DNA of 64,000 bases from Drosophila miranda (taxonomy: Eukaryota; Arthropoda; Insecta; Diptera; Drosophilidae): contig NW_022881614.1 of NCBI RefSeq assembly GCF_003369915.1, forward strand, positions 7,275,001 to 7,339,000. The letters are read 5' to 3'. The notes under the pieces were generated by a model. It worked only from the letters and a program-made list of their open reading frames with translations. It had not been told where the DNA came from and did not search any database. Below are positions 24,427 to 36,800 of this stretch, piece by piece (position 1 is the first letter of the stretch; the number at the start of each line of letters is the position of its first letter). Position numbers and translations under genes: made by a program.

Positions 24427-25131
24427 CCAAAGACTATACAATACCAAGATGTTGCATGAGGAACAAATGCTTTTTCAATTTTCGTTTGACGCTTCATGGT
24501 ACGGGCGCGCGGGGCTAGTACTTAAATTCTCTTTTACGCTACCTTCGCCTCCGAAATGCTACTCGGCTTCGTCAATGCCTCGGTCAGCGTCGAGTCGGTG
24601 TGAAAGCATGTCAGTGTGTGCGTGCCGAAAACGTAGGGCAGCGTGGTCGCTGATGTCTTTGGCGCGGCATAGTGGGGACTCAGCCGAAATAGTCAAAAAA
24701 TTGTATGAGTGCTTTAGATAAATTTAATGTACGCATCTAATAGAGAATTTTCCAATCGAATTTTCAAGATAATTTTAGTTTAGGAGATATAAGCACTCAA
24801 AGTTTAACATTTTTTCAAAGTGCAAATATTTATTGAACTCATATTCACTAACTAATTTAGCAAGCTGAGACGGCCAAAGGTCCCACTGTGCCGCTCCAAA
24901 GACATCGGCGATCCGCGACCACCGCTTCGACGGTGCTGAGGCTCGAGAGTCCAGAATTATTTCGTTGCTGGTGAAGGCATTGCCGAACAGACGAAACCGA
25001 TGGGCAGCGGGGTCGCGGTAGAGACGAAGTACAGGCGAAAAGGGAATTGAAACACCGGTCCTAATGTTAGGACCCGCCATAGAACAGCTTTTTGGTCGCT
25101 CATGCAACATCTTGGTATTGTATAGTCTTTG
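24427..25131 (-). mobile_element. MITE of about 0.7 kb with CCAAAGACTATACAATACC ends, copy 1
   Basis: The ends are inverted copies of CCAAAGACTATACAATACC followed by AAGATGTTGCATGAG, about 34 bp long. Two further copies of the same family lie at 37641-38367 and 44520-45248, both in the opposite orientation to this one. Internal frames up to 111 residues are not conserved in the way of a protein and I treat the element as non-coding. It lies 12 bp downstream of the U3-55K stop codon and so is probably inside that gene's 3' UTR. Confidence 0.85.
24829..24834 (-). promoter_or_regulatory. Candidate poly(A) signal inside the MITE for U3-55K
   Basis: AATAAA on the minus strand lies about 310 bp beyond the U3-55K stop codon and within the MITE. 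With the native 3' UTR displaced, it may be the first usable signal. Inference from position only. Confidence 0.35.
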
Positions 25132-25143
25132 ATAGAAGTTAAC

Positions 25144-26831
25144 CTACTTGCCGGTCGCATTTTGTAACACTATATCAACTACAACTATATTATTCTTGGC
25201 CTCTTTGTGTCGCCACCAACGACACAGTCGATGCTCCTGCCCGACGCCCACATAAAGTTTAGTGCCATCGGCATTAAAGGTAAGGCCATTAATGAAGCCA
25301 GTTATGGGTATGGTTTGAAACTGTTGCAACTTGCGGGCATTTGGATTCGTTTGCCAGAGTTTCACAAAGCCATCACAGGAGCCTGAATATGATAGAGAAC
25401 GTAAGAAAAGGTGGAAATAGAAATTAAAGAATCCATCCAACCTGTTGCCACTAAATCCGTATTGACCACCACAGCAATTGCTGTTATCCAGTTGGCGACG
25501 CCGTTTTCTCCTACACCATGGGCCAGCTGTGTGGTGCAAATGGGTTTCTTCTTTAGGGCGCTCCACAAGCTGATAGCACTGCAAATGTTACGAAATTTTA
25601 GTATCTATCAGTGCGCGATATTTACGCTATATTTTACCCATCCACACCACCTGACACAAAGTGTTCATCGTTCATTAACTTGACACACTCAATGCTGTCC
25701 TTGTGTCCATTGTAGATCAGCTGCGATTCTTCTGTAATCTTCCAAATGCGCAAGGAACAATCTGAACCGCCTGCGGTAATGGCTCGCTCTCGACTCAGGG
25801 CATCTATGCTGGTGACTCCTGTTTGATGACCAAATCTGGAGATAAAACGGTTCAAAAAATGTTTGCATGTTTACACTGTTTTAAACTTACAAACTCTCCA
25901 CATAGGCCATCTCGTCCAGCGACCAAATCTTCACAGAACGATCCTTAGCTGCGGAGTACAAGTCGTGCGTTCCTTTTCGAAAGACCAGGCCTGAAATGCT
26001 ATCTCTGTGACCCTTCAGTGTCTTTACATGCTTCATCGTTTGTGGGCACCAGATTTGTATATGAGGACCTCCCTCGGCCAGAGCCATGTACTTCATGTCC
26101 GTGGACAGGCAGATGGCTATGACATGGGAGCGTCTCTTCTTGCCAGTTTCGGGCTCTTCTCGGTGTGGCAAAACATCGCATTTGTCCAAGACCTTTCCAT
26201 TCTGCGTGGACCATTTCAGGACGAACTGAGACTTGGCTCCCGCATAGAGGAATTTGCCGTCTGGACTGAGAGCCAGTGCACAGATTGGCATGTGGTGGAG
26301 CTTGTGTTTGAGAACACTTGTCACTTCATTGGTTTTCAGGTTGCCGGCAATGTTCCGTCGCAGTTTACCCACGCTATCCAAGTAGTCAGTCTGTAGGCGC
26401 TGCTCAACACTCTGGCCCAGCTCCCGATCTTCGGCACGCTCCGACTCCTGCTTCTCAATCTCCGATAGATACTGCTTGGCCAGACGCAGACGTTTGTCTT
26501 GAGCAGTCTCCTCCTCGCCCTCGTCGGAAGAGAAGGCTAAAGTGTTGTGGCCTCCGTCTCCCAGGTCACTGTTGTACTCCTCATCATCACTTTCAATTTC
26601 GTCATCCTTTTCCTTGGGACGGCGTTGCTTCTTCGGCACTGGCCCTTCTGCACGGGCATTCTGGAAACCCGATTTCCCCGATTTCGCTGCTGTTTTGACG
26701 CCCTTACCTTTTGTTGCTGCGGGATTCTTTTTCAAACATTACAGATACGTTTCTTTTTGGGCGGCTTCAGTCTCACCTTCCGTTTTTTTTTTGGCCTTGG
26801 CGCCTGCTTTGAGAAAAAAGGACGATGACAT
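25144..26831 (-). CDS. U3-55K: U3-55K, U3 snoRNP WD40 protein (RRP9 homologue)
   Basis: WD40 protein of the U3 snoRNP, needed for early pre-rRNA cleavages in the nucleolus. Exons on the minus strand are about 26831-26777, 26726-25891, 25835-25638, 25578-25442 and 25382-25144. After an acidic/basic N-terminus (KKQRRPKEKDDEIESDDEE), the RLRLAKQYLSEIEKQE helix and the repeated WD units follow (SPDGKFLYAGAKSQFVLKW, GHRDSISGLVF, KDRSVKIWSLDEMAYVES, GGSDCSLRIWKI, SCDGFVKLWQTNP), ending NATGK. All later junctions are in phase. The N-terminal junction is not: the start codon frame hits TAA after 30 codons, and a run of ten A at 26782-26791 would need to be nine for a 51-bp intron (donor GTGAGA, weak acceptor) to join in frame. 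The gene is either mildly damaged or carries a homopolymer error. Confidence 0.8.
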
Positions 26832-27571
26832 CTTGATAACTGACCAGTGCTTGGGCTTTAATTCAATATATTTATTATAAAAACTTAGTTTAAAAGCCAT
26901 AATAGGCCCACGTGCAGACTTTAAAGCGGTATGGATTTTTTAGTACATAGAAACAGCTGTTTCAAAAGTGGCCATTTCTGAGGTCAGGCAACACTGGTTT
27001 TGGCGCGCACATAAACATAAGTGGCACTATGTATATACATTCGCAAGTAATTTTAACTGCAATTAATTGAAAATTTCAAATAACACTTTTATTTATGATT
27101 AAATTGAAATGCTTTATTCAGAATATTTTATGGATATAATTTAAATATGGGTAACAATAACTATACGATTGAAAAGTTATCAAGTAATTTGGTTAATTCA
27201 GTTTTTCTATTTATTCCTTCAAATTAGCATATACAAAACATTAGCAATGATAGAAAAGCATGTGGATGTGACGCTTGTAGGGTATTGTAATTCGTTTTCC
27301 TGTGTTATAAAATTATCACAAAGTATGTTATTCAGTTGTAATTGTTTTTTATTAAATTTTGCCGTTGTTTTTTCCGAAATAACTGATGATGACGAATGTG
27401 TATGGGCTAGAGCTCCTGGTGGGAAGGAGAGCTCGGCCCCTAGTGCGTAATGGGTACCTACAAAGAAGAAAGAACGCTCCGCGATGAAGAACGTTTCCAT
27501 AATTTTCTAAAACTAAGTAACGTGTAAAAATAATTGCAAAAAAATTAAATAGGAATATCTGTGTTCACGCG
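26832..27571. other. Spacer between the U3-55K start and the Pcf11 end
   Basis: The sequence should contain the U3-55K promoter (near 26950-27010) and the 3' UTR of Pcf11. A minus-strand AATAAA (plus TTTATT at 27348-27353) is a candidate poly(A) signal for Pcf11. I see no Motif 1 or DRE here. Confidence 0.45.
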
Positions 27572-30500
27572 TTACATGATCGAGCAGAGACCCGATGTTT
27601 CGGTGCCATTCTGGACCTTTTTCGTTCGTTTGAGCGTCACATTCCGCAACGCTGGCTTCAGTTCAACCACCGGCTCCGGATCGGCATCGACAGCAGGCGG
27701 GGGTGTGGCTGGTTTCTGGGCAACGGCAGAAGATGATCCCGCTCCAACAACCGCCGAGACTGTCGCCGAAGTTGGTGCCGTTGTGGTCGCGATTGAGTTG
27801 CTGTTGCGGCTGTTGGTGCCGTAGCTGCTGCCAATGACCGAGATGGAACTGATATTGGCTGAAGCACTGGTTGCAATCTTGGGGACGAATGTGTTACCGC
27901 CGCACAGAACTGGAATGGTGGAAATGGTTTGAATTGCGTTCACCTGCTGCGAGGTCTCCAGAGAACTGCAGTTTCCGGATCCGCCTATGACACTGATGGC
28001 CGAGTCTTGCGTATCCGCTGCCGATCCCATCGTTGCTGCTGCCGGCGTCGATGTGGCGGCCATTGATGAGCCGTTGGAGGCACTATTACTTACTATACTA
28101 CTTGTATTCTTAGTGATATTTATTTTTATTCTATTAACTAAGCTAGCCAAAGGTAACGCCGGTGCCGGTCCTGCTGCGCTCAGGTTATGCGTCGACTCCT
28201 GCGGATCTCCATTCAGTTCTGTTTCCGCGTTGGCCACCGTCGCCACCGTGTCCGCGGCCTCCAGCTCATCGTCGTTGGCTGGAAGAGTGAGCGAGACCAC
28301 CGAAACTGGTCGCTCTATAGTAGCCGGCGAGGGCAAGGATCCAATCGTTTGGGTTTGTGTTTCTGACATGATACCAAAAGTATGAGCAACGCGTTGAATA
28401 ACTGTTGTCTGGACACACTTACCGCTGCTGTTGATGGATATCTCATCCTCGGGCAAGGGCAGCAGTGGCAGTACCGTGCCCACATCTTCGAAGCCATCGT
28501 CTTCGTCCTCATCGTACTCGTCCTTGGGCTCCTCTTTGATCTTTACATTTAGCAGGGCCAACCGCGTCTCATCATCAATCTCCTTCTCCACATACGTGTC
28601 CAGATCGGTGAAGGGAATGTTTGGCTCTTGGATCTCCACATCAGACTCGTTGGCTGATTCATTCTGTGGCTGCTGGCTGCTTTTCTGCTTCTCCCCATCA
28701 TCCTCGCAGCCAGAGCTGGGTTTCACCTTGTCCTCCGTTTCGTTGCCCATTTCGGCGCGCGTCACATTGGCGGGGACATACTCATCGTCGTCAACAATTT
28801 CAGTGACGCTGGGCTCTTCGTTGGGCAACACAATTACATCATCGTCATCATCATCGAACAGGTTCGGCGCAGGCTTAGCGGCGTCTGTTCACCAAAAAGA
28901 GAAGAAAGACCATGAACTCAAGAACCCAAGAAGAAAAGCACAGCAGAAATCTCATGCAACTTATCATCTTCCTTACCCCATCCTCCAGCTTAAGTACCGT
29001 GTCCATTGCGTTGTCATCGGTGTTGTTCATGTCCACATCTTTGGAGTCTTTCTGCTCTGCGGGCGGGTTCAACGAAGTCTTGTAGTCCTCATAGCACAAT
29101 GGATGGTAGATCTTATCCTCGACGCGAATGGCACTGCGCAAGTGCCATTCCTCCAGCTCCTCGTTGTAGAACTGCTCGAACTTCTCGTGGCACATGTCGC
29201 AGGAGCGGTCCACATCATCGTTACCGGCTGCGCAGGTGAGCACAGGCGAGTCCAGCGATCGTTGCTGGGAGAGATCATCGATTGCATCGGGGCCGCCTGG
29301 CTGGCCCTGCGTATCCAGAAAATTCTTCTCCCGCTCTTCCACATCCTCGATCTCTTCGTACTGCCGCCAGTCATTCAGGTCATAGTACCAGCGCCTGGAG
29401 GTGGCCTTGCGGGTTGAGTCACGCTCGCTTCGGTTCTGACGGAAGTGCCAGTCTAGATGCTGACTGTACTTAATGGTCTGCTCGGGCGGGAAACGCACAC
29501 CACAGCTGCTGCACTGCATGCCCAGGTAGAGCGTGGCCACCACCGCCGACTGCCGGGTCTTAATAGTCTCTAGCCTCTGTAGGTTGATGCGTTTGATGGG
29601 CTCCGTTGGCGGCGAAACGTACACCGGAGGGGCGGCTGTGGCTTGGGCATCAGCTGGAGCGGCAGCTGCGGGCGCTTCTTTGGTTGAGGTTGATTCGCCA
29701 GACGATATGCCCGGAATAGAGGTTCCACCAATTATTCCAGACGAGACGAGCTTTTGGAACAAATCATTGATATTCAGATTGCCAAGAGAATTGGATGCAG
29801 CTGGCAGGGATACGGCTGGGGCATGTGCTGCTGCCGCTGGCTGCTGCTCCACTACGGGCAGGGGCTGGACAATCATCGGTGGGGGCTGGGGTGGCTCTGC
29901 CGGAGCTTCTGTCTTAATGTAGACCATATCAGCCACGTGCGTCTTGCCGGCCACAACGCCCTTTGGCAGGGTTCCGAATCGGATAAAGCAGCTGGGTCCG
30001 CCATTCAGCTTCATGCCCTTGGGCAGGCCGCCATATTCGATCTTTTGGAGCTGGCCATCGAGGAGAGCATATTGAAAGCTGTCCACAAACTGTATCGAAT
30101 GCTGCTCGGCTCCCATCTGGAAGGTCTGCTGTCTGGCATCCAGGAAGAGTGGAACAATCGTGTGGGCATCCACAATCATGTTTATTTTGCCAACCACCAG
30201 GCCACGACGCACTCGGCCAATGTCCACATTGGGCGGAGGACCCTCCGCCTTGAGTACGTGCAGGCTGTTGCCAATGGGCAGGGAGACTGGCGGTCCACCA
30301 AAGTAGATCTCATACCAATGATCGTCGATATAGAGCTCGCGGGAGGGAAAGCCAAAACGGATGCGATGTAGGGCCCCATCTAGATGGAACGGCTTGTAGT
30401 CGTTGTTGAAGCTTAGCGGCAGAGGCTCATTGTGATCGATCAGGATCACGCGCTGGCCATCCTGGAAGCCAATCTCGTGCGGCTCGTCGCCATCCATAAA

Positions 30501-30788
30501 TATGATGGCCACCTGGTTGTAAAAGCGAATCTCTTTGGATCCGCCATCTATGGTGATGCTGCGCACCACATCCGCCATGGGGTTGTCCAGCGAATTGATG
30601 GCCTTGGTCATTGTTACGGGCGGAACTGGTGGCAGACCCATCATCGAGGGCGGCTGTGGTGGTGGCGGGACGATCGTTTGTGGCTTCACAATCGCAGGCG
30701 GCTGTTGCCAGGGCATTCCCCGGAACCCGGGTGGTACAACAGGAAGCGAACCCCCCGCTCCTCCAGCTCCACATCTCTTATTATTGTT

Positions 30789-30821
<33 letters not shown>

Positions 30822-33800
30822 ATTGACATTGGCCAACTGCCAGGCGGCCCTTTGAGCAGCCGCAGGATCCAGCTGTTCGCCCCATTTGCTGGGCTTTCGT
30901 CTCTTGTTCTTTCTCTTGGACTTCTCCCGTTTATTTTGCGTCGGCTTTTCGGTGGACGTCGATCCCTGTATTGGCTGATCCTCATATCTAGGGGAGCCGT
31001 CGCTGCGTGGCGAGCCAGAGGAATGATTCTCGTTGCTCTTGAGCTTGGGTATCCGCTTGCGCAGAACAGCATCTCGGGCTGCATTACGCTCCACTTCCGC
31101 ACCATCAGGTCGGCGACGGGACTCTTTAATCTTGCTGTTCTCGTTAATGGCCACAACCTTCTGGACCAGGTCCTTGTACTGCTCTTGGTTCATATTGTGG
31201 TTCTCGTACATCTCCTGAGCCTGGCTGAGGATCGTGCGCATCTTCTCGTCGTGCGCCCCCTGCAAATCATCGTTGGCCTTCAGCTCGGCCAGCTGCTTGA
31301 GACGCTGCACCACAGACTGATCTCTGACTTTGTCTGGAGGGATGAGAGATTCATTAGTTCATTAGTTGCCTCAATAAACTCAGCAGAGTTCAACGCATGG
31401 CAGAGCTATGCATAACTGGCGGGCTACGCACTACTCCAGGGGAAGCCCTGGATACTGTGCTGGACCTCCTCCCTGTGGATCTCATGGGAAAGAAGGTGGC
31501 AACACTTTCCGCCCTCAGAATGAGAGAAGCCAGACTGTGGAAAGCATCCGCGGTTGGGCACTCGGGAATCCTGATGAGAATCCCGCAATTACCAGAGAGG
31601 ACAGATTACTGTATCCCCAGTGATCACCTCTCGACGCCCTTCCAGGTATCAATCCCATCTAGGGAGGACTGGGAGATGGGCGAACCAGGACCTGCAAATG
31701 CGGTCCACTTCTACACTGATGGCTCAAAGCTAGACGGCCGCGTGGGAGGCGGAGTCTACTGCAGCGAGCTGAACATCAGTCATTGCTTCAGGCTCCCGGA
31801 TCACTGTAGTGTGTTCCAAGCGGAGGTTGAAGCCATCAAGGAGGCCATTTCGATCGTCTCCAAATTACTTCTAGATACGCACTTAGTGTGCGTCTTCTCG
31901 GACAGCCAAGCAGCTATCAAAGCTCTAGGCTCAATATCGTCGAACTCAGCGACTGTAAATGACTGCCGCAGGTCTCTGCACGAGATCGCAGAGCAGTTAG
32001 ATCTCTTCCTTATATGGGTCCCCGGCCACAGGGACATCGAGGGGAATGACGCCGCCGACGAGCTAGCCAGGCAGGGTACTACGATTCCTCTCCTACCGGA
32101 GAGGGATCAAGTAGCGATGCCCTTGGCTACGTGCAGGCTCCTAACGCACGAATTGTTCGAGCAAAATGCCAATAGGAGATGGCAGCAAACCGTTTCCTGT
32201 AAAGTCTCAAGATTGATATGGCCATATCGATCGAAGAAGCGCTCAGCAGAGCTGTATAAACTCAGCAGAGCACAGTGCTCTGCAGTTACTAGAGCCATTA
32301 CGGGACACTGGCAGATCGGCACTCACGCCTCTAGACTGTCAATCCCTCATAACGACTTCTGCAGGAGTTGTCGCGACGAGGAGGAGGAGGAATCGGTCCC
32401 CCACTTCTTCTGCCACTGCCCAGCCCTTGGAAATCGTCGTCTTCGAATTCTCGGGGCCGCTTTCCTCACGGACATTTCGGACCTGTCCGTAATCAAACCA
32501 GGGACCTTGTCCAAATACATCCAAGCCACCGGATGGGACTGCCCTTAACCTGCAGTAGTATGCTCTCACGGTTCGGGCAACGCGAAGGGGCACATGCCCA
32601 TGCGGCAACACAACGGACCTTTTATAGGTCCAAGTGAGCTTGGGGGCGGGAGGCTCTTATCCCCCCCTCCCGGCTACCGCCTTAACCTAACCTAACCTAG
32701 TTGGCTGTTGTTGTTGGTGGTGTGATGTCTACTTACCGGACTTACCGGATAGCTTGTTGTGGAGACGCGCAGACTTGGCCAGCTTGGCGCGCAGCTCATC
32801 GAGTGATGGCATCTTGAGCTGCGAATTTGTTTTGGATTGTGGCTACAGAAAACAACAAAAAAAGGCAATGTAAAATGGTTTCACAAAACTAAACGGAGCT
32901 CCGTCTCGAAATTTACCTTTTCCACATCACAGTTGTCCATTGAGTCGTCTTCCACCACGATGACTGCATTTGCACTTCCAGGCTTCACCACAGCGGGAAT
33001 CTCGCGACGCAGATCAACATCCTCGCTGCCGAAGAGACTAAGGGGTATATGGGAGTTATTGATGAGCTGCCACGGTTAACCAAGTACTTCTAAAATATCA
33101 GATCACTCACGCGTCCAGTTTAGTTGATTTGCTGCGTTTCTGCTGCTGTGGCTGCTCATCCTCGTCGATCTCTGGGGGTAGCGAATCTGCGGAACGCTTC
33201 TCCCCAGTGATGCCTTGTACCTGCAGCAGTTTGTTGATGGATTGCTGCAGTGTCTCCGATACATTACCCTGCGGCGAGCTCTGATTGACTAGTGGTGCGG
33301 ATGCGGCGGCTAATGCAGATGCTGATGCTGATGTTGATGGGCTTAGCAGTAATGCTGTTGATAGATTCGCTGTAGATTTATCTAATTTATTAAACTGTTT
33401 TTGTATTTTGAACGACACTTTTGCGGGCAATTTTGAAGAAGACGTAGTACTAGTAGATGATGGCGATGATGCGTTGGAGGCGCTACTAGCAATTTTTGTT
33501 GTGCTGCTGCTGCTGATGCTGTTGTTGTTGGATGTGATTGTTGTTGTGGTCGTGTTGGTGGTGCTTCTGCTGTTGCTCTGGTCGAGTGGTTTGGTTTTAG
33601 CTATGGCGAATGCTGGCGGAGGCGGCGTCTGGGGCCGCCTCAAGTCAATGTCCATACTGGATGCCACCATAATCGGTGGACTTGAAGCCGCAGGAGCTGG
33701 AGGGCCTGGTTCAAGTATTTGAAATGTATCTAGAAAATTGATTTTGCTTTTGGGCACACATTTTTGTTCTTACGGAGAGGGGAGAATGAGATGGAAGCAA

Positions 33801-36800
33801 GAGAACGACCAAAGTAAAATGGAAATAAAAGCAGAAGATGTGCTAAGCAAATTAAATCTGGGCGAGCACCAAATATGAGAAAATCATAATGAAAAAATCA
33901 TACAGAGAAGAGAGGACCAGGCCCAGGCCTTGGCCTTCAATCACCATCAGGCACAACAGCCAGGCTAGTGTCGAATTAGTGAGAAATTTAATTAACTAAT
34001 GCAACAAAATCGTGGAGTGCAAGTGCAGTTCCACGGGGCTGGGGGCTCCGTTTGTGGACGCAATGAGGCGCAATGTTAGGTTAGACCATTAAAAAAAAAA
34101 TCATAATAGGTGTGATTCAAATGGTATAAATACTAGGGGGAGGGAAGGTAAAGGGGAAAAGTGCCGTTCTACAAATACAAAAATAAGATAGATGTACAAA
34201 TAGTAGAAATACAAAATACAACTAGCTGCTCTGCTAGCTGGGTCGCATATACAATACATATAGGGAAGCCAACTACAAAATTACGCTTCAAACAATTATA
34301 AAATAAATATGATATGTAATAAAGTATGTAAGTAGGTAAGTTGTCGATACTCCAATGTTTATAAATTAGTATTTTATGTTCGCTTTGGATTTACACGGGT
34401 TGTGTTCACAACAAATTAAAACTGCAGTCTTTATTTTATTTTAGTTTCTCTTTCATCTAAATCAATCAATGTTTTATCAATAGGCGGTTTAAGTACAAAA
34501 ATTACTTGACAGTTATCATTATTTGTTTTCTTTTGTTCTGTTTTTTTTTTGCTCGTTTCAACTTAGTTTTGTGCTTTTTTCGGTTTCGTATAAATAAGCT
34601 ACAAATCACAACAAAAGGCGGCACCCTGGCTACGTTTTGCATCAATTAAAACAACTGGGAATGCAAAAGGTTTTCAAACACATTTTATTTACACTTTAGT
34701 TTACGATTTGATTTGATTTTCAAAAGGTTTTGGTTTCGGTTTTGTTTTTGTTTTTGCTAGGGTTCTTTTTTGATAGCACTCTTAATTATTAAAAACAAAA
34801 ATTCCATAAATATACTAAGTGAGATCATATGTGGGCAGGCTGCGTTCGTTCTATTCCCCACCAAAAAAAAATGGCCCAGAAAACAACGAAGGAACAAAGG
34901 AGCCGAACAAGTTCGGGTATGCTCGTATAGAGGAAGATTTGAACAAAATTATGAAGGGATTGCACTGTAACGATCCTCTATTCAGAACGAAGGGCAGACG
35001 AGGACACGACCAAGGAAAGTTCATTTCGTTTGACCTTTGTCATTTTCTTGGATAAACGTTTAACTTTTGCCATTTCCTGGGAAGATTACTTTTACTCTAG
35101 ATCAGTGGTGTGCACCCGGACCTACATATTCCAGACTTTGGAACTGTTCCCGAAAAACGGAAACCAAATAAGACACACGTTGTACACTCTACGTGTAGCT
35201 GCAGCTCTAGATAAATTAGCAAGATCTTAAATTCAAAATAATCCTATGATCTTTCAAATAAATGACTAGCTAAAACGTGATGAACTTTCCGTCTTGAGGT
35301 ATCGTCTTTAGGATGAATATCACAATTTATCACAGCTTTCACAGCTTGGGTTGCGGGAGGAAGATAGACAGGTAGAGCAAAAAAACCTTACGATGGGTCA
35401 ACAACACACGCCCACAAGAGCCCGCCATTCCACCTGCCTAAGCCAGAGAGTGCCGCCAATTTGGTTTGTAATTTCAGCTTTCTCAACTACTTTGCCCGTA
35501 CGGCCATGAGCTTTGAGGTCGACTTGCTTGTTGGCTAACAAATGTGAGATTAGAATTAAAAGTTGTTTCTTACGTTTCTCTAAATCATTCGTGATGATTG
35601 TCACTTTTGCTGCTACTGCCGCTGCTAATGCTGAGGATGATGCTGATGCTGCTGCTGCCACTTGAGATAGGGATTCTGGAGCTGCTGTTTTCTGTTCGGG
35701 AGACTTTCCACCACCGCTACGTAGGTCAACGTCCATGAAGATGGGCGAGCGACTGAGTGATCGAGTCGAGGACGACTTTCCGCGCATGGACGATGACGAT
35801 TTGTGTGCAGCATTGCGCTTAGATTTTGATGGCGAGGTGGTTGGAGAGGTGCTTTTACGCTTCGAATTTGACGGTGATCCATTTCGGTCATGTCGGTCGG
35901 AATGCTCCTTTGCCGATGGTTTAGATGAGCGTTTGGCAGGCGATAGTGTCGAGGAGCTAGCGCCACCTCCACTTTTGTGTCGTGCATCAGAGCCCGATGA
36001 AGATGTTGAGCTCTTGGATTCGCTGCGCTTGCGATTCGATGAGCTGTTTGGATGGGAGCTGCTGCCATTGTTGCTCTTGGTGGAGCGACTGCTGTTGCGT
36101 ACCGGTGAATTGCTGCGCGATCGACTAGATTTATGCGAAGATGAGGAGGATTTTACCTCCAGACGGGGATCAGAGGATCGCGAGGGAGCCGCCTCCACTT
36201 GAGATTGCATTTGCCGCGCCAAACGTGGATCCCGCTGACGCACAGAGTTCAGTAGAGCCGGATTGACTGGATTAACCCTTGACTTCGCGGAAAAGGGCTG
36301 TGTGGGGAAAAACCATGTTAGCTTTGATCAATGTTAATGCTCTATGCCTTTTGGATTACCTGTTGGGCAGCTGGCGTGTTTGGTATCCCAGGATTCCCAG
36401 CGTTACGAGAATTTCGAACGACTGGATCCATAACAGGTGGACGAAGAGCAGCAACAGAAGCGGGTGGCGCTGGCATAGCGACATTGGGTGCGACAGCAAT
36501 AGCATCCGTCGCCTGGTTCAGCTGACGCTCTTGCTCCTCTAAATGCTTCTTGGTTTGCTCCAGCTCAAGCTCCAGTTTGCGTTTCTTGAGCTCCAGAAGC
36601 TCGCGGGTCTTAGCCTGGAGTATCTCCTCCATGTCGCTGGGCAGTGTGGAGTTAACCGGCATACCAGGAACCAAACCCTGTGCGAGAGTACCAAGAAGGA
36701 ACAACGTTAGCCAATCTATTTGCGATGAGGAGAGACAATTGCCAGCAGACTGCTTACCGTTTTGAGAAAGTCCGGATTAACATGAATGGCGGGATTAACA

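Noticed and set aside
24775..25110. Extra U3-55K exon
   Set aside because: This frame lies wholly within the MITE and recurs at its other copies.
28431..29417. Long plus-strand frame opposite Pcf11
   Set aside because: A shadow of the Ser/Asp-rich minus-strand coding sequence. It crosses Pcf11 splice sites and has no recognisable domain. The plus-strand frames at 30432-31415 were rejected for the same reason.
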